A stretch of DNA of 64,000 nt from Pseudacidovorax intermedius (GCF_003350475.1 NZ_QQAV01000014.1:80362-144361); one strand, 5' to 3'; positions 53,069-62,940 are shown, counted from the stretch's first letter. The notes: generated by a model from the sequence alone, not told the origin. A program made the numbers and translations.

Positions 53069-53883
53069 CGCAGCCCACCCACGCGCCCGCCGCGGGCGTG
53101 CCGGCCATCGAGGTGCTGTCGGCACAGAAGACCTACCCCAACGGCACGGTCGCGCTGCAGCCGGTGGACCTCACCATCCAGGAAGGCGAGTTCGTCACGC
53201 TGCTCGGCCCCTCGGGCTGCGGCAAGAGCACGCTGCTGAAGATGGTCGCGGGCCTGCTGGAGCCCAGCGACGGCCGCCTGCTGCTGTGGCGCAAGCCGGT
53301 GCAGCAACTGCACGAGAGCACGCAGAAGATGTCCTTCGTCTTCCAGTCGCCCACGCTGATGCCCTGGGCCACGGTGCAGGCCAACGTGCGGCTGCCGCTG
53401 GACCTGGCCAAGGTGCCGCGCGCCGAGGCCGATGCCCGCGTGGCGGAGGCGCTGGAGCTGGTGGGCCTGGCCAAGTTCGCCAACGCCCTGCCGCGGGCGC
53501 TGTCGGGCGGCATGCAGATGCGCGTGTCCATCGCCCGCGGGCTGGTGGTGCAGCCCAACCTGCTGCTGATGGACGAGCCCTTCGGCGCGCTGGACGAGAT
53601 CACCCGCCACAAGCTCGACGCCGACCTGCTCGAACTCTGGCGCAAGAAGAAGCTGACGGTGGTGTTCGTCACCCACTCCATCCACGAGGCGGTGTTCCTG
53701 TCGAGCCGCGTCGTGATGATGGCCGCCCGCCCCGGCCGCATCGTGGAAGAAGTGCGCATCGACGAGCCCTATCCGCGCAGCGCGGAATTCATGGTGTCCT
53801 CGCAGTTCCAGCACTACGCCAAGCACCTGCAGCGCAGCCTGCTGGCGGCCAGCCAGCACACCGACGAGGAACACACGGCCTGA
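53065..53883 (+). CDS. ABC transporter ATP-binding protein (SsuB/ThiZ-like)
   Basis: The protein is 272 residues. Walker A is LLGPSGCGKSTLLKMV, the Q-loop is in FVFQSPTLMPWATV, the signature is ALSGGMQMRVSIARGLV, Walker B is LLLMDEPFGALDE and the switch His is in FVTHSIHEAVFLSS. It energises import by the permease. The start is GTG 53065, overlapping the stop of the binding protein by four bases (GTGA). Confidence 0.95.
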   Translation: MTQPTHAPAAGVPAIEVLSAQKTYPNGTVALQPVDLTIQEGEFVTLLGPSGCGKSTLLKMVAGLLEPSDGRLLLWRKPVQQLHESTQKMSFVFQSPTLMPWATVQANVRLPLDLAKVPRAEADARVAEALELVGLAKFANALPRALSGGMQMRVSIARGLVVQPNLLLMDEPFGALDEITRHKLDADLLELWRKKKLTVVFVTHSIHEAVFLSSRVVMMAARPGRIVEEVRIDEPYPRSAEFMVSSQFQHYAKHLQRSLLAASQHTDEEHTA

Positions 53884-53957
53884 CCGCTGCGGGCCCATGC
53901 GCCCGTCGCTTTCGCCACAGCAGACCGGCGGCCTGGGCCGCCACGGAGATCGACCCC

Positions 53958-54881
53958 ATGAGCATCACCTGGAACGCCGCCGCGCCGGCGCCTTCCGACG
54001 CCCCAGCCGCCTCGCCCGCGGTTGCCGCGCCGGCACCCGCGGCCTTCGCACCCGCGCCCCAACGCCCGCCCGTGCGAGAGGCCCGCGTGCCGCTGCTGCG
54101 CCAGCCGCGTGTGCAGCGCATCCTGCTGCCGCTGATCGTGGGCCTGGTGCTGCTGGGCGGCTGGCAGGCGCTGGTCGTCGGCATGGAACTGCCGCCCTAC
54201 CTCGTGCCCTCGCCGGTGCTGATGCTGCAGACGCTCTTCACGGACTGGGCGGTGCTGGGCGGCGCGCTGCTGGTCACGCTCAAGATCACCGTGCTGTCCT
54301 TCGTGGTGGCGACGGTGGTGGGCGTGCTGATCTCCTTCCTCTTCGTGCAGAGCCGGCTGATCGAGACGGCGCTGTTCCCGTATGCGGTGCTGCTGCAGGT
54401 TACGCCGATCGTGGCCGTGGCGCCGCTGATCATCATCTGGGTGAAGGAGCCCACGGCCTCGCTGGTGATCTGCGCGGCGCTGGTGGCGCTGTTTCCGATC
54501 ATCTCCAACACCACGCTGGGCCTGCGCAGCATCGACCCCGACCTGCAGGCCTATTTCCGCATGAACCGCGCGACGCGGCTGCAGACGCTGGTGCGCCTGC
54601 GCATCCCGAGCGCGCTGCCCTACTTCTTCGGCGGCCTGCGCATCTCCAGCGGCCTGGCGCTGATCGGCGCCGTGGTGGCCGAGTTCGTCGCCGGCACCGG
54701 CGGCAACGCCACCGGCCTGGCCTACCAGATCCTGATGGCGGGCTACCAGCTGAACATTCCGCGCATGTTCGCGGCTCTGCTGCTCATCTCGCTGACCGGC
54801 GTGGCCCTCTTCGCCGCCATGGCCTGGCTCACGCGCGTGGCGCTGGGCGGCTGGCATGCCAGCGAGCTGTCGCACGATTGA
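53958..54881 (+). CDS. ABC transporter permease (SsuC/ThiX-like)
   Basis: The protein is 307 residues. A Pro/Ala-rich cytoplasmic tail of about 50 residues precedes six membrane helices. The EAA-type coupling loop is around FRMNRATRLQTLVRLRIPSALPYFFGGLRI (quoted part: RLQTLVRLRIPSALPYFFGG). The family is BPD_transp_1 of the nitrate/sulfonate/taurine group. ATG 53958 is chosen with GGAG about 11 bases upstream. It lies 74 bases after the ATPase gene. Confidence 0.93.
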   Translation: MSITWNAAAPAPSDAPAASPAVAAPAPAAFAPAPQRPPVREARVPLLRQPRVQRILLPLIVGLVLLGGWQALVVGMELPPYLVPSPVLMLQTLFTDWAVLGGALLVTLKITVLSFVVATVVGVLISFLFVQSRLIETALFPYAVLLQVTPIVAVAPLIIIWVKEPTASLVICAALVALFPIISNTTLGLRSIDPDLQAYFRMNRATRLQTLVRLRIPSALPYFFGGLRISSGLALIGAVVAEFVAGTGGNATGLAYQILMAGYQLNIPRMFAALLLISLTGVALFAAMAWLTRVALGGWHASELSHD

Positions 54882-54906
54882 ATCCGACTCCGAGGACCCT
54901 TTGACC

Positions 54907-56265
54907 ATGAACGCCCGCCTGCACGCCATCGAGCAGCTGCACATCGAACTGCCCGACCTGGACTGGATCACCGACCCCAATCGCATCGAGCGGCTGTCGC
55001 AGGACTTCTCCTGGTTCAGCCCAGTGCTCAAGCGCCAGCTCGAAGGCAAGGTGGCCGACAGCGTGGTGCGGCCCCGCACCGAGGACGAGATCCGCCGCCT
55101 GGTGGCCGCCTGCGCGCGGCTCAAGCTGCCACTCACCATCCGCGGCAGCGGCACCGGCAACTACGGACAGACCACGCCGCTGGCCGGCGGCGTTGTGCTG
55201 GACATGACCGGCTACAACGGCGTGCTGTGGACGCGCCCCGGCGTGGCCCGCGCCCAGGCGGGCATCCGGCTGAATGAGCTGGAGAAGGCCACGCGCCCCA
55301 CCGGCTGGGAGCTGCGCTGCGTGCCCTCTACCTTCCGCAGCGCCACGTTGGGCGGGCTCTTCGGCGGCGGCTTCGGCGGCGTCGGTTCGATCAACCACGG
55401 CCCGCTGGCCGCGCCCGGCAATGTGCTGGGCATCAAGGCCATGACCATCGAGCCCGAGCCGCAGATCGTCGAACTGCGTGGCGCCGAGGCGCTGCGGATG
55501 CACCACCTGTGGGGCACCAACGGCCTGGTGCTGGAGATCGAGGTCGGCCTCGCGCCCTGCCAGCCCTGGCTGGAGACGCTGGTCACCTTCAGCGACTTCG
55601 ACCAGGCCATCGCCTTCGCCGACGAGCTGGCGCGCGCGCCCGGCCTGGCCAAGCGCGAGGTCGCCTTCTTCGCCAGCCCTGTGCCGGACTACCTCTCGCA
55701 GCTGGCCGAGCACTTGCCCAAGGGCTGCCATGCCGTGCTCTCGCTGGTGGCCGAGCCGGGCGAGGAAGCGATGAAGGAGATGGTGGCGGCCCGCGGCGGC
55801 ACCGTCAGCTACCGCCGCACCGCGGACGAGGTGGCGCGCAGCCACAAGACGCTGATGGAGTTCACCTGGAACCACACCACGCTGCATGCGTTGAAGGTGG
55901 ACAAGAACCTCACCTACCTGCAGACCAGCTTCACCCCCGGCCAGCATGTGCAGCAGATCACCGAGCTGACGAAACGCTATGCCGGCGAGGTGTTCATGCA
56001 TGCCGAGTTCCTGCGCACGATGGACGGCCAGATGAGCTGCAGCGCGCTGCAGTTGGTGCGCTTCACGACCGAGGAGCGGCTGGCCGAGATCATCCACGAG
56101 CATCGCGAATTCGGCGTGCGCATCAACAACCCGCACACCTTCATCGTCGAGGATGGCAAGGCGGGCGGCGATCTGCCCGAAGAGGTGGTGGCGATGAAGC
56201 GGCGCTTCGATCCGCTCGGCCTGCTCAATCCCGGCAAGCTCCGGCACCACCCCGTCGCGAGCTGA
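54907..56265 (+). CDS. FAD-binding oxidase (FAD_binding_4 / GlcD family)
   Basis: The protein is 452 residues. The FAD-binding domain shows VVRPRTEDEIRRLVAACARL, LTIRGSGTGNYGQTTPLAGG, and GGLFGGGFGGVGSINHGPLA. The C-terminal cap ends FDPLGLLNPGKL, the usual last motif of glycolate/lactate-oxidase-type proteins. It probably oxidises a hydroxy or amine group of the imported compound. I see neither the His of the classic covalent FAD link nor a Cys substitute. It starts 25 bases after the permease stop and is the last gene of the cluster; lnt is convergent. Confidence 0.9.
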   Translation: MNARLHAIEQLHIELPDLDWITDPNRIERLSQDFSWFSPVLKRQLEGKVADSVVRPRTEDEIRRLVAACARLKLPLTIRGSGTGNYGQTTPLAGGVVLDMTGYNGVLWTRPGVARAQAGIRLNELEKATRPTGWELRCVPSTFRSATLGGLFGGGFGGVGSINHGPLAAPGNVLGIKAMTIEPEPQIVELRGAEALRMHHLWGTNGLVLEIEVGLAPCQPWLETLVTFSDFDQAIAFADELARAPGLAKREVAFFASPVPDYLSQLAEHLPKGCHAVLSLVAEPGEEAMKEMVAARGGTVSYRRTADEVARSHKTLMEFTWNHTTLHALKVDKNLTYLQTSFTPGQHVQQITELTKRYAGEVFMHAEFLRTMDGQMSCSALQLVRFTTEERLAEIIHEHREFGVRINNPHTFIVEDGKAGGDLPEEVVAMKRRFDPLGLLNPGKLRHHPVAS

Positions 56266-56292
56266 GGCGCCGGGTCTTCCAGCGCCGCCGCG

Positions 56293-57831
56293 TCAACGGC
56301 TCTTGCGCGGCCGCCAGACCGAGAACACCAGCACCGCCACCGACAGCAGCCACAGCGGCGCCAGGCCGAATCGCGACACCCACCAGGCGAAGGGCGTGAT
56401 GTTGCTGCGGCCTTCGACCTCGGCCTCCAGCGCGCCGCGCGTGAGGCGGGGCAGCTCGTGCGTCACCCGACCGCGGTGGTCGATCACCACCGTCGCGCCG
56501 GTGTTGGTGGCCCGCAGCATGGGGCGCTCGAATTCCAGCGCCCGCATGCGAGAGATGGCGCGGTGCTGGTCGATGGCCACCGTGTCGCCGAACCAGGCGA
56601 TGTTGCTCACGTTGAGCAGCACGGTCGGCGCAGTGGCGGCATCGCGGAAGCCGGCGCCGATCTCGTCGCCGAACAGATCCTCGTAGCAGATGTTGGGCGC
56701 GATGCGCTGGCCCTGCCAGTCGAAGCTGCGCTGGGGAAGCCCACCGCGGCCGAAGTCGGCCAGCGGGATGTTCATCATGTCGGTGAACCAGCGGAAGCCC
56801 CAGGGGATGAATTCGCCGAAAGGCACCAGGTGGTGCTTGTCGTAGCGGTACGGCCGCTCGGCGAGCCCGGGGCCGAAGCCCAGCAGCGAGTTGGCATAGC
56901 GGCCCGGAGCATCTTCCATCGGCACGCCGACGATGGCGGCCTGGTCGCCCCGCGCATAGCGCTGCGCAATGGCTCCCAGGTAGCCGTCGGGCAGTTGGCG
57001 CGGAAGCAAGGGGAGCGCGGTCTCGGGCGTGACGACCAGGGCGGCGCGGCTCTTCTGCAGTTGCTCGCCGTACCAACGCAGGGCCGTGTCGATGCCGCTG
57101 CCCGGGATGAACTTCTCATCCTGCGGGATGTTGCCCTGGAGCAGCGACACCTTGAGCCGGCCGGTGCTGGCCGAAGGACCGCCGTCGCTGCGCACGAGGC
57201 CCAGAACCAAGGGCAGCGCGAGCAGCACCGGGGCAGCGAGCGGGAGCGCCCATGTGCGACGCTGCATCGCCCACAGCCCCGCACAGGCTGCAATGGCCGC
57301 TGCAGCGGCGCCGAGACCATAGATGCCCACCCACGGCGCATAGCCCGCCAGCGGCCCATCCACGTGCGCGTAGCCGCCAGCGCCCCAGGGGAAGCCGGTG
57401 AACAGGCTGCCGCGCACCAGTTCCGCCAGCGTCCAGACGGCGGCAAAGAGCAGCACGCGGCCGCCGATGGAAAGCCGCGGTGCCAGCCAGCCCCACAGGC
57501 CGCCGGCCACGCCGTAGTAGGTCGCCAGCCCGCTGCCCAGGAACAGCACGGCCAGCGCTGCCAGTGGCGCCGGCAGGCCGCCATAGGTGTTCATGGAAAT
57601 GAAGAGCCACCAGAAGGTGCCGCACAGCCAGGCGGTGGCAAAGAGCCAGGCGCCCAGGGCCGGCATGCGCCAGCCACGGCGCTGCCGGTGTTCGCCGTCG
57701 AGCAGGAAGGCCAGCGCGGCCAGGGACAGCAGTTGCAGCCACCACAGGGGCTCGCCACCCCAGGGCCAGGCCATGGACGCCGCCTGGGCCAGGCCGGCCA
57801 GTGCGTAGGCCGGAAGGCGGCGCGCGCGCAT
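56293..57831 (-). CDS. lnt: apolipoprotein N-acyltransferase
   Basis: The protein is 512 residues. Seven to eight membrane helices precede a periplasmic nitrilase-like domain with the triad Glu in VTPETALPLLP, Lys in YDKHHLVPFGEFIP and Cys in NICYEDLFG. It adds the third acyl chain to lipoproteins such as the DUF3455 protein in this window. ATG 57831 overlaps the corC stop codon as TGATG, a corC-lnt arrangement conserved in proteobacteria. Confidence 0.97.
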   Translation of the reverse strand: MRARRLPAYALAGLAQAASMAWPWGGEPLWWLQLLSLAALAFLLDGEHRQRRGWRMPALGAWLFATAWLCGTFWWLFISMNTYGGLPAPLAALAVLFLGSGLATYYGVAGGLWGWLAPRLSIGGRVLLFAAVWTLAELVRGSLFTGFPWGAGGYAHVDGPLAGYAPWVGIYGLGAAAAAIAACAGLWAMQRRTWALPLAAPVLLALPLVLGLVRSDGGPSASTGRLKVSLLQGNIPQDEKFIPGSGIDTALRWYGEQLQKSRAALVVTPETALPLLPRQLPDGYLGAIAQRYARGDQAAIVGVPMEDAPGRYANSLLGFGPGLAERPYRYDKHHLVPFGEFIPWGFRWFTDMMNIPLADFGRGGLPQRSFDWQGQRIAPNICYEDLFGDEIGAGFRDAATAPTVLLNVSNIAWFGDTVAIDQHRAISRMRALEFERPMLRATNTGATVVIDHRGRVTHELPRLTRGALEAEVEGRSNITPFAWWVSRFGLAPLWLLSVAVLVFSVWRPRKSR

Positions 57832-58709
57832 CAGGCGGCGGTGTCTTCGGCCCGGGCGGGCGAGACCTTGAACCAGCGCACCGCGCCGCCGCGCGTGTGC
57901 ATCACGACGAAGTCGAAGCCACCCACCTCGTGGCGTTCGCCGCGCTTGGGCACATGGCCCATCTCGTGGGCGATGAGCCCGCCGATGGTCTCGAAGTCCT
58001 CGGACTGCTGCTCTTCGCTGAACTGGATGCCGAAGGCTTCGGCCACACGCTCGATGGGCGTGTCGCCGCTCACGCGGTAGGTGTGGTCGGCCAGGCCGAA
58101 GATGTCGCCCTCGTCCTCGGCGACGTCGAACTCGTCCTCGATCTCGCCGACGATTTGCTCCAGCACGTCCTCGATGGTGATCAGGCCGGCCACGCGGCCG
58201 AATTCGTCGATCACGACCGCGAGGTGGTTGCGGTTGCCGCGGAACTCGCGCAGCAGGTCGTTCAGGCCCTTGCTCTCGGGCACGAAGGTGGCGGGCCGGA
58301 GCAGAGCACGGATGTTCAGCTCCGGCGAGCGCTGCAGCTTGAGCAGGTCCTTCGCCAGCAGGATGCCGATGATGTTTTCCTTCTCGCCCTCGTAGACCGG
58401 GAAGCGCGAGTGCGCGGTGTCGATGACGAGGTAGAGGATGTCCTCGTAGGCCGCATCGATGTCGATGAGGTCCATGCGCGGAGCGGCCACCATCACGTCG
58501 CCGGCCGTCATGTCGGCCATGCGCAGCACGCCTTCGAGCATCACCCGCGAGTCGGGTCCGATGATGTCGTTGTCTTCGGCGTCGGCGAGGGTTTCGATCA
58601 GCTCGTCGCGCGAATCCGGTCCGGGGTGGATGAACTCGGCGATCTTCTGGAGGAGGCCGCGCTTGTCGTCCCGGGGATGGGAGGCGCGTTCAGGGTGGGG
58701 GTCGGCCAC
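57831..58709 (-). CDS. corC: CorC/YbeX-type CBS domain protein
   Basis: The protein is 292 residues. Two CBS domains (about 70-190) include VMVAAPRMDLIDIDAAYEDI and HLAVVIDEFGRVAGLITIED. The C-terminal CorC_HlyC domain shows FGLADHTYRVSGDTPIERV and HEVGGFDFVVMHTRGG. It has no DUF21 membrane part, as usual for YbeX-type CorC, which is linked to magnesium efflux and ribosome metabolism. Translation starts at GTG 58709. It lies directly upstream of and overlaps lnt. Confidence 0.95.
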   Translation of the reverse strand: MADPHPERASHPRDDKRGLLQKIAEFIHPGPDSRDELIETLADAEDNDIIGPDSRVMLEGVLRMADMTAGDVMVAAPRMDLIDIDAAYEDILYLVIDTAHSRFPVYEGEKENIIGILLAKDLLKLQRSPELNIRALLRPATFVPESKGLNDLLREFRGNRNHLAVVIDEFGRVAGLITIEDVLEQIVGEIEDEFDVAEDEGDIFGLADHTYRVSGDTPIERVAEAFGIQFSEEQQSEDFETIGGLIAHEMGHVPKRGERHEVGGFDFVVMHTRGGAVRWFKVSPARAEDTAA

Positions 58710-58806
58710 TGCGTGAGGGCGGGAGTTGAGGGAGGCCTAGGATACCGGAATGCCTTGGCGGCATGATGTCAGCCGCCATCTGCGCGCTTGCGCAGGCCTG
58801 GCCTGC

Positions 58807-59565
58807 TCAGGGGGCCGAGCGCTGGCGCGCCTCCCGCACGCCCGAGCGAACTTCCTGCAGGCCGGCCAGGAAGGACCAGAACTGGTGGGCCCGCGCCTTC
58901 AGCTGGAAGTCGACTTCGCCGAACTGGTCCAGCGCGATGCCGGAAACCCTGCTGTCGAAATCGGCGGCGGGCAGTTCGAGGTGGGCTTCGGATTCGGAGC
59001 CGCTGCGCACCACGGTCGCGCCGGCATGGCGGGCGATCTTGAGCATGGCGGTGTTCTCGCTCAGGGCATGGATGAACAGCATGCTCACGCCCTCATTGCG
59101 GGCCACCATGACGGCGCGCTCGAAGAGCCGGCCACCGTAGCCACGGCCCCGCGCGTGCTCGGACACGGAGACGCCGAACTCGGCGCAGCTGCCGTCCTGC
59201 CCGGTGGGCGCGAAGGCCAGGTGCGCCATGGCGATGATCTCGAGACGGCGGTTGTAGATGCCGAAGATCTCGTCGCGCTGGAAGTCCAGCCCGTCCACAT
59301 AGCGCTGAACCTGCTCGTCCGAAGCGGCATAGCCGAAGCGCAGGTAGCGGTCGCGCTGGGAAAGCGCGAGCAGATGGGCCAGGATGCGGTGACGCTCGCG
59401 CGGTCCGACGGAACGGATAGGAACCAGCCCGGCGGCGGCGCGGGGACGCAGGGGGCGGGCCGTGCCCGTCGGCGCGGGATCGGCGGCGACCACGCCGGGG
59501 CGCAGCAGTTGCATGCCGGCACGCACGGTCTGGACAAGGGCCTTGGGGAACATGGGGTCGATCAT
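58807..59565 (-). CDS. GNAT-family N-acetyltransferase
   Basis: The protein is 252 residues. The acetyl-CoA-binding motif A reads FGVSVSEHARGRGYGGRLFERAVMVAR (quoted part: SEHARGRGYGGRLFERA), preceded by LEIIAMAHLAFAP and followed by HALSENTAMLKIARHAGATVV. The first 50 residues are unstructured and the last 50 extend beyond the domain. Substrate is unknown; this length variant is common in Burkholderiales. ATG 59565 or ATG 59553 could start it. It is upstream of corC-lnt on the same strand with a 97-base gap. Confidence 0.85.
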   Translation of the reverse strand: MIDPMFPKALVQTVRAGMQLLRPGVVAADPAPTGTARPLRPRAAAGLVPIRSVGPRERHRILAHLLALSQRDRYLRFGYAASDEQVQRYVDGLDFQRDEIFGIYNRRLEIIAMAHLAFAPTGQDGSCAEFGVSVSEHARGRGYGGRLFERAVMVARNEGVSMLFIHALSENTAMLKIARHAGATVVRSGSESEAHLELPAADFDSRVSGIALDQFGEVDFQLKARAHQFWSFLAGLQEVRSGVREARQRSAP

Positions 59566-59663
59566 AAGGGTTTTCCCTATAACTACCGATGAGGCACTGT
59601 CACCGACCGGTCACGGGCGGGGGGCATTCGCTGAAATGTTGCGGCGCAGCAACCTTTGAGCAC

Positions 59664-60137
59664 TCAGACCGGCACGGCGGTCGTCGCCTTGACCCTGTCG
59701 AGCACGAAGCTGGTCTTGCAATCCTGCACGCTGGGGTGTTTGAGCAGGGTGTCCATGATGAAGCGGCTGTAGTGCGCCATGTCGGCCACGACGACACGCA
59801 GCAGGTAGTCCATCTCTCCCGTGAGCGCGCTGCACTCCACCACCTCCGGCCAGGCCTGGATGCTGGCGCGGAACAGGTCCATCGGATTGCGCTTGTGGCT
59901 TTCGGTGTGTTTTTCGAGACGCACGTTGAGGTAGGCGGTCAGGCCCAGGCCGACGGCTTCGGGCCGGACCAGTGCGACATAGCGGTCGACCACGCCACTT
60001 TCCTCCAGCCGCCGCACACGCCGCAGCACCGCACTGGGCGAGAGGCTGACCTGCTCGGCGATCTGTTCGTAGGTGGCCCGGCCGTCGGCCTGGAGCAGTT
60101 GCAGGATGAGCCGGTCCTGCTTGTCGAGTGCGTGCAT
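59664..60137 (-). CDS. Lrp/AsnC-family regulator
   Basis: The protein is 157 residues. The helix-turn-helix MHALDKQDRLILQLLQADGR and SLSPSAVLRRVRRLEESGVV is followed by the RAM effector domain with VECSALTGEMDYLLRVVVAD and TSFVLDRVKATTAVPV. It is an amino-acid responsive regulator; its target is not evident from the neighbours. ATG 60137 is chosen because family members start with xLDxxDRxIL; the longer open frame is not supported. Confidence 0.93.
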   Translation of the reverse strand: MHALDKQDRLILQLLQADGRATYEQIAEQVSLSPSAVLRRVRRLEESGVVDRYVALVRPEAVGLGLTAYLNVRLEKHTESHKRNPMDLFRASIQAWPEVVECSALTGEMDYLLRVVVADMAHYSRFIMDTLLKHPSVQDCKTSFVLDRVKATTAVPV

Positions 60138-60241
60138 GGGGCGATTCTTGCCGCGATCGGCCGCAATGGCGAACGACGGCGCCCGGGCACCCTGCGGGGA
60201 CGGGCCCATCGCGACGCCCGCCGAGTGTGGTCGATGACGCG

Positions 60242-61135
60242 TCAGTCTTCGTCCAGCAACGCCAGTGTCTCGGCCATGACGACGGTGTCGAAGGCCAGTT
60301 CCACATGGGCCAGGCCGTGGGCCGGCCGGTTGTCGGCGCCGGACAAGGTGGCGGTGTGCATGGGGAACACCATGTTGTCGCAGTTGGAGTACCAGCAGGT
60401 GAAGCGCGCAGGCGGGCAGGCGCGCTGGGCGACATCCAACGCTCGCAGCCAGGCGCTGCCGATCCGCATCTCATGGCTGCTGGCGGCGCGGCCGACGCGC
60501 GCCGTCCAGGTTCCTGCATGCGGCGTGCCCAGCGTGACGATCCGGTGGATCGGCACGCGTCCGCCGGTACGGCACCACCAGGCGCGGGCAACCAGCCCGC
60601 CCATGCTGTGCGCCACGAGCATCGGCGCCTGGCCGGTGGCGGCATGCACACGTCGCACCGCGGCGTCGAGCGTGTCGATGAAACCGTCCAGGCTGCCCAG
60701 CGGCGGCTCCAGATCGACGGCGACGACACATCGGCCTTGCGCCGCGAGGCGGCTCAGCCAGGGGAGCCAGAAGCCCCGATTGCAGGAAAAGCCATGAACG
60801 AGGACGACGCCTCGCCGGCCGTCGGGCGGCGGGACATGGTCTGGAATGCGGTTCGCGCGGAACGGCTGTCGCCATGCCCAGATCCGCGGCGACAACAGGC
60901 ATTCGGCCCACCAGGCCCGCACGAGTTGGGCAAGCGTCGCATGGGGCCCTTGGCCGCGGCGATTGACGACATTCGAGGCGAGGAATTCCGCGGCCAGCAC
61001 CACGCCGTGCCCGCCCAGCAGCACCGCCCAGCCCCCCATGAGCCAGGACAGGGAGCGGGGTGCCGCAAAGCCGGTCCAGGCCAGCGCCGTGAGGCACCAC
61101 CCGGCCACGAACCACCGCTGCCATCTCGCGATCAT
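60242..61135 (-). CDS. alpha/beta-hydrolase, lipase-like, membrane anchored
   Basis: The protein is 297 residues. Two N-terminal hydrophobic helices (about 8-55) are followed by an alpha/beta-hydrolase domain: oxyanion region VVLVHGFSCNRGFWLPWL, nucleophile elbow VAHSMGGLVARAWW (Ser), and a late His in AHVELAF. VTLGTPHAGT is typical of triacylglycerol lipases and palmitoyl-thioesterase-like enzymes. ATG 61135 is chosen because the divergent fadD promoter occupies the region upstream. It may supply fatty acids to fadD, which is transcribed in the opposite direction. Confidence 0.87.
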   Translation of the reverse strand: MIARWQRWFVAGWCLTALAWTGFAAPRSLSWLMGGWAVLLGGHGVVLAAEFLASNVVNRRGQGPHATLAQLVRAWWAECLLSPRIWAWRQPFRANRIPDHVPPPDGRRGVVLVHGFSCNRGFWLPWLSRLAAQGRCVVAVDLEPPLGSLDGFIDTLDAAVRRVHAATGQAPMLVAHSMGGLVARAWWCRTGGRVPIHRIVTLGTPHAGTWTARVGRAASSHEMRIGSAWLRALDVAQRACPPARFTCWYSNCDNMVFPMHTATLSGADNRPAHGLAHVELAFDTVVMAETLALLDED

Positions 61136-61225
61136 CGGCCCATGATCGCACGCGCCCCGGGCAAGCCCGGGGACCTCGGGCAGGGCAGCCATCCCACAAT
61201 GCGGCAAGCAGAGCCCGGAGACCGC

Positions 61226-62929
61226 ATGCATCCCTCCCACCTTCCCAGCTATCCGCCCGGCGTCCCCTTCGAGATCGACCCGGGGCAGTACCGATCACTG
61301 AACGCGTTGTTCGAGGCGTCGTTCAAGGCGCATACCGAGCGCCCGTTCTCGGTCTGCATGGAACGCTGGATGAGCTACGGCGAACTGGACCGCCTGTCGC
61401 GCACGCTGGGCTGCTGGCTGCAGTCGCTGGGGCTCGAGCCCGGCGCGCGCGTGGCGCTGATGCTGCCCAACATTCCGCAGTTCGCCATCGCAATGGTGGC
61501 CGTGCTCCGGGCGGGCTACACCTGTGTCAACGTCAACCCGCTCTACACGCCGCGCGAACTGGAGCACCAACTGAGCGACTCGGGCGCGAGCGCCATCATC
61601 CTGCTGGAGAACTTCGCAGCGACGCTGGAACCCGTGCTGCTGCGCACGCCGGTCCGGCATGTGCTGCTGACCGCCATGGGCGATCAGTTGGGTGGCCTGT
61701 ATGGCGCCTGGATCACCACGGCCGTGCGCCATCTCGCCAAGATGGTTCCGCCCTTCAAGCTGCCCATCGACAGCGGCCACAGCGTCACCACCTGGTCAGA
61801 CGCGATGACCAGCGGCCGCGAGCGCACCCTTGCCGCCGACGGGTGCACGCTCGATTCCATCGCCTTTCTGCAGTACACCGGCGGCACCACAGGGCGATCC
61901 AAGGGGGCCATCCTCACGCACCGCAACATCATTGCAGCGACGCTGCAGGCCGAGGCCTGGTTTGCGCCGGCCATGGCCAAGGTGGGCGATCCGGCGCGCA
62001 TCAACGGCATTGCGGCGCTGCCGCTGTATCACATCTTTGCGCTGACGCTGTGCCTGCTGGCCATCCGCCAGGGCTCGCACATGACGCTGGTGCCCAATCC
62101 GCGGGACATCGGCAAGTTCGTCGAGGTGCTCAAGAAGCGGCCGTTCCACGTCCTGCCGGCAGTGAACACGCTGTTCAATGCATTGCTGGCCCATCCGGCG
62201 TTCAAGAGCGTGGACTGCTCGCAGCTCGTGATCTCCCAGGCCGGAGGCATGGCGGCGTCGGAGGGCACAGCGCGTGCGTGGTTCGAGGCCACGGGCTGCG
62301 CGATGATCGAAGGCTGGGGCATGAGCGAGACCTGCGCCATCGGCACCAACAATCCGGTCACCAACACCACCTTCTCGGGCACCATCGGCGTGCCGCTGCC
62401 GAGCATCGAGATCGCGATCAAGGACGATGAGGGACGCACCCTGCCGGAGGGGGAGTCCGGGGAACTGTGCATCAAGGGCCCCAACGTGATGGTCGGCTAT
62501 TACGGCCAGCCCGAGGAGACCGCGGCCGCCTTCACGGCCGACGGCTTCATGCGCACGGGCGACATCGCCGTCATGCTGCCGGATGGGCAGACGCGCATCA
62601 TCGACCGCAAGAAGGACATGATTCTCGTCAGCGGCTTCAATGTCTTTCCGAACGAGCTGGAGAACGTGATCTCCCTGTGCCCCGGCGTGCTCGAGTGCGC
62701 AGCAGTCGGCGTGGCGGACGACAAGCAGGGCGAGGCGATCAAGGTGTTCGTCGTGCGCAAGGACGCGCAGCTGGACGAGGAGGCCCTCATGCGCTACTGC
62801 CATGCAGAGCTCACCGGCTACAAGCGGCCCAAGTACATCGAGTTTCGCGACGCCTTGCCCAAGACCAACGTGGGCAAGATCCTGCGGCGCGAGCTGCGGC
62901 AGGATATTCGCAGCACCTCCGCGCATTGA
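61226..62929 (+). CDS. fadD: long-chain fatty acid-CoA ligase
   Basis: The protein is 567 residues. The AMP-binding P-loop is AFLQYTGGTTGRSKGAILTH, with the A5 motif EGWGMSETC, A7 FMRTGDIAVM, A8 RIIDRKKDMILVSGFNVFPN and the final Lys in PKTNVGKILRRELR. It activates fatty acids to acyl-CoA. ATG 61226 has GGAG upstream; an ATG at 61199 is possible. The in-frame open stretch much further upstream overlaps the divergent hydrolase and is rejected. An MBL-fold gene follows after 11 bases. Confidence 0.94.
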   Translation: MHPSHLPSYPPGVPFEIDPGQYRSLNALFEASFKAHTERPFSVCMERWMSYGELDRLSRTLGCWLQSLGLEPGARVALMLPNIPQFAIAMVAVLRAGYTCVNVNPLYTPRELEHQLSDSGASAIILLENFAATLEPVLLRTPVRHVLLTAMGDQLGGLYGAWITTAVRHLAKMVPPFKLPIDSGHSVTTWSDAMTSGRERTLAADGCTLDSIAFLQYTGGTTGRSKGAILTHRNIIAATLQAEAWFAPAMAKVGDPARINGIAALPLYHIFALTLCLLAIRQGSHMTLVPNPRDIGKFVEVLKKRPFHVLPAVNTLFNALLAHPAFKSVDCSQLVISQAGGMAASEGTARAWFEATGCAMIEGWGMSETCAIGTNNPVTNTTFSGTIGVPLPSIEIAIKDDEGRTLPEGESGELCIKGPNVMVGYYGQPEETAAAFTADGFMRTGDIAVMLPDGQTRIIDRKKDMILVSGFNVFPNELENVISLCPGVLECAAVGVADDKQGEAIKVFVVRKDAQLDEEALMRYCHAELTGYKRPKYIEFRDALPKTNVGKILRRELRQDIRSTSAH

Positions 62930-62940
62930 AGGCGACTCGC

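Noticed and set aside
48976..56265. Assignment as the Rut pyrimidine pathway or the classical creatinine pathway
   Set aside because: No RutA-G homologues, creatinase or sarcosine oxidase are present. Only the regulator type and single enzyme families overlap with those pathways.
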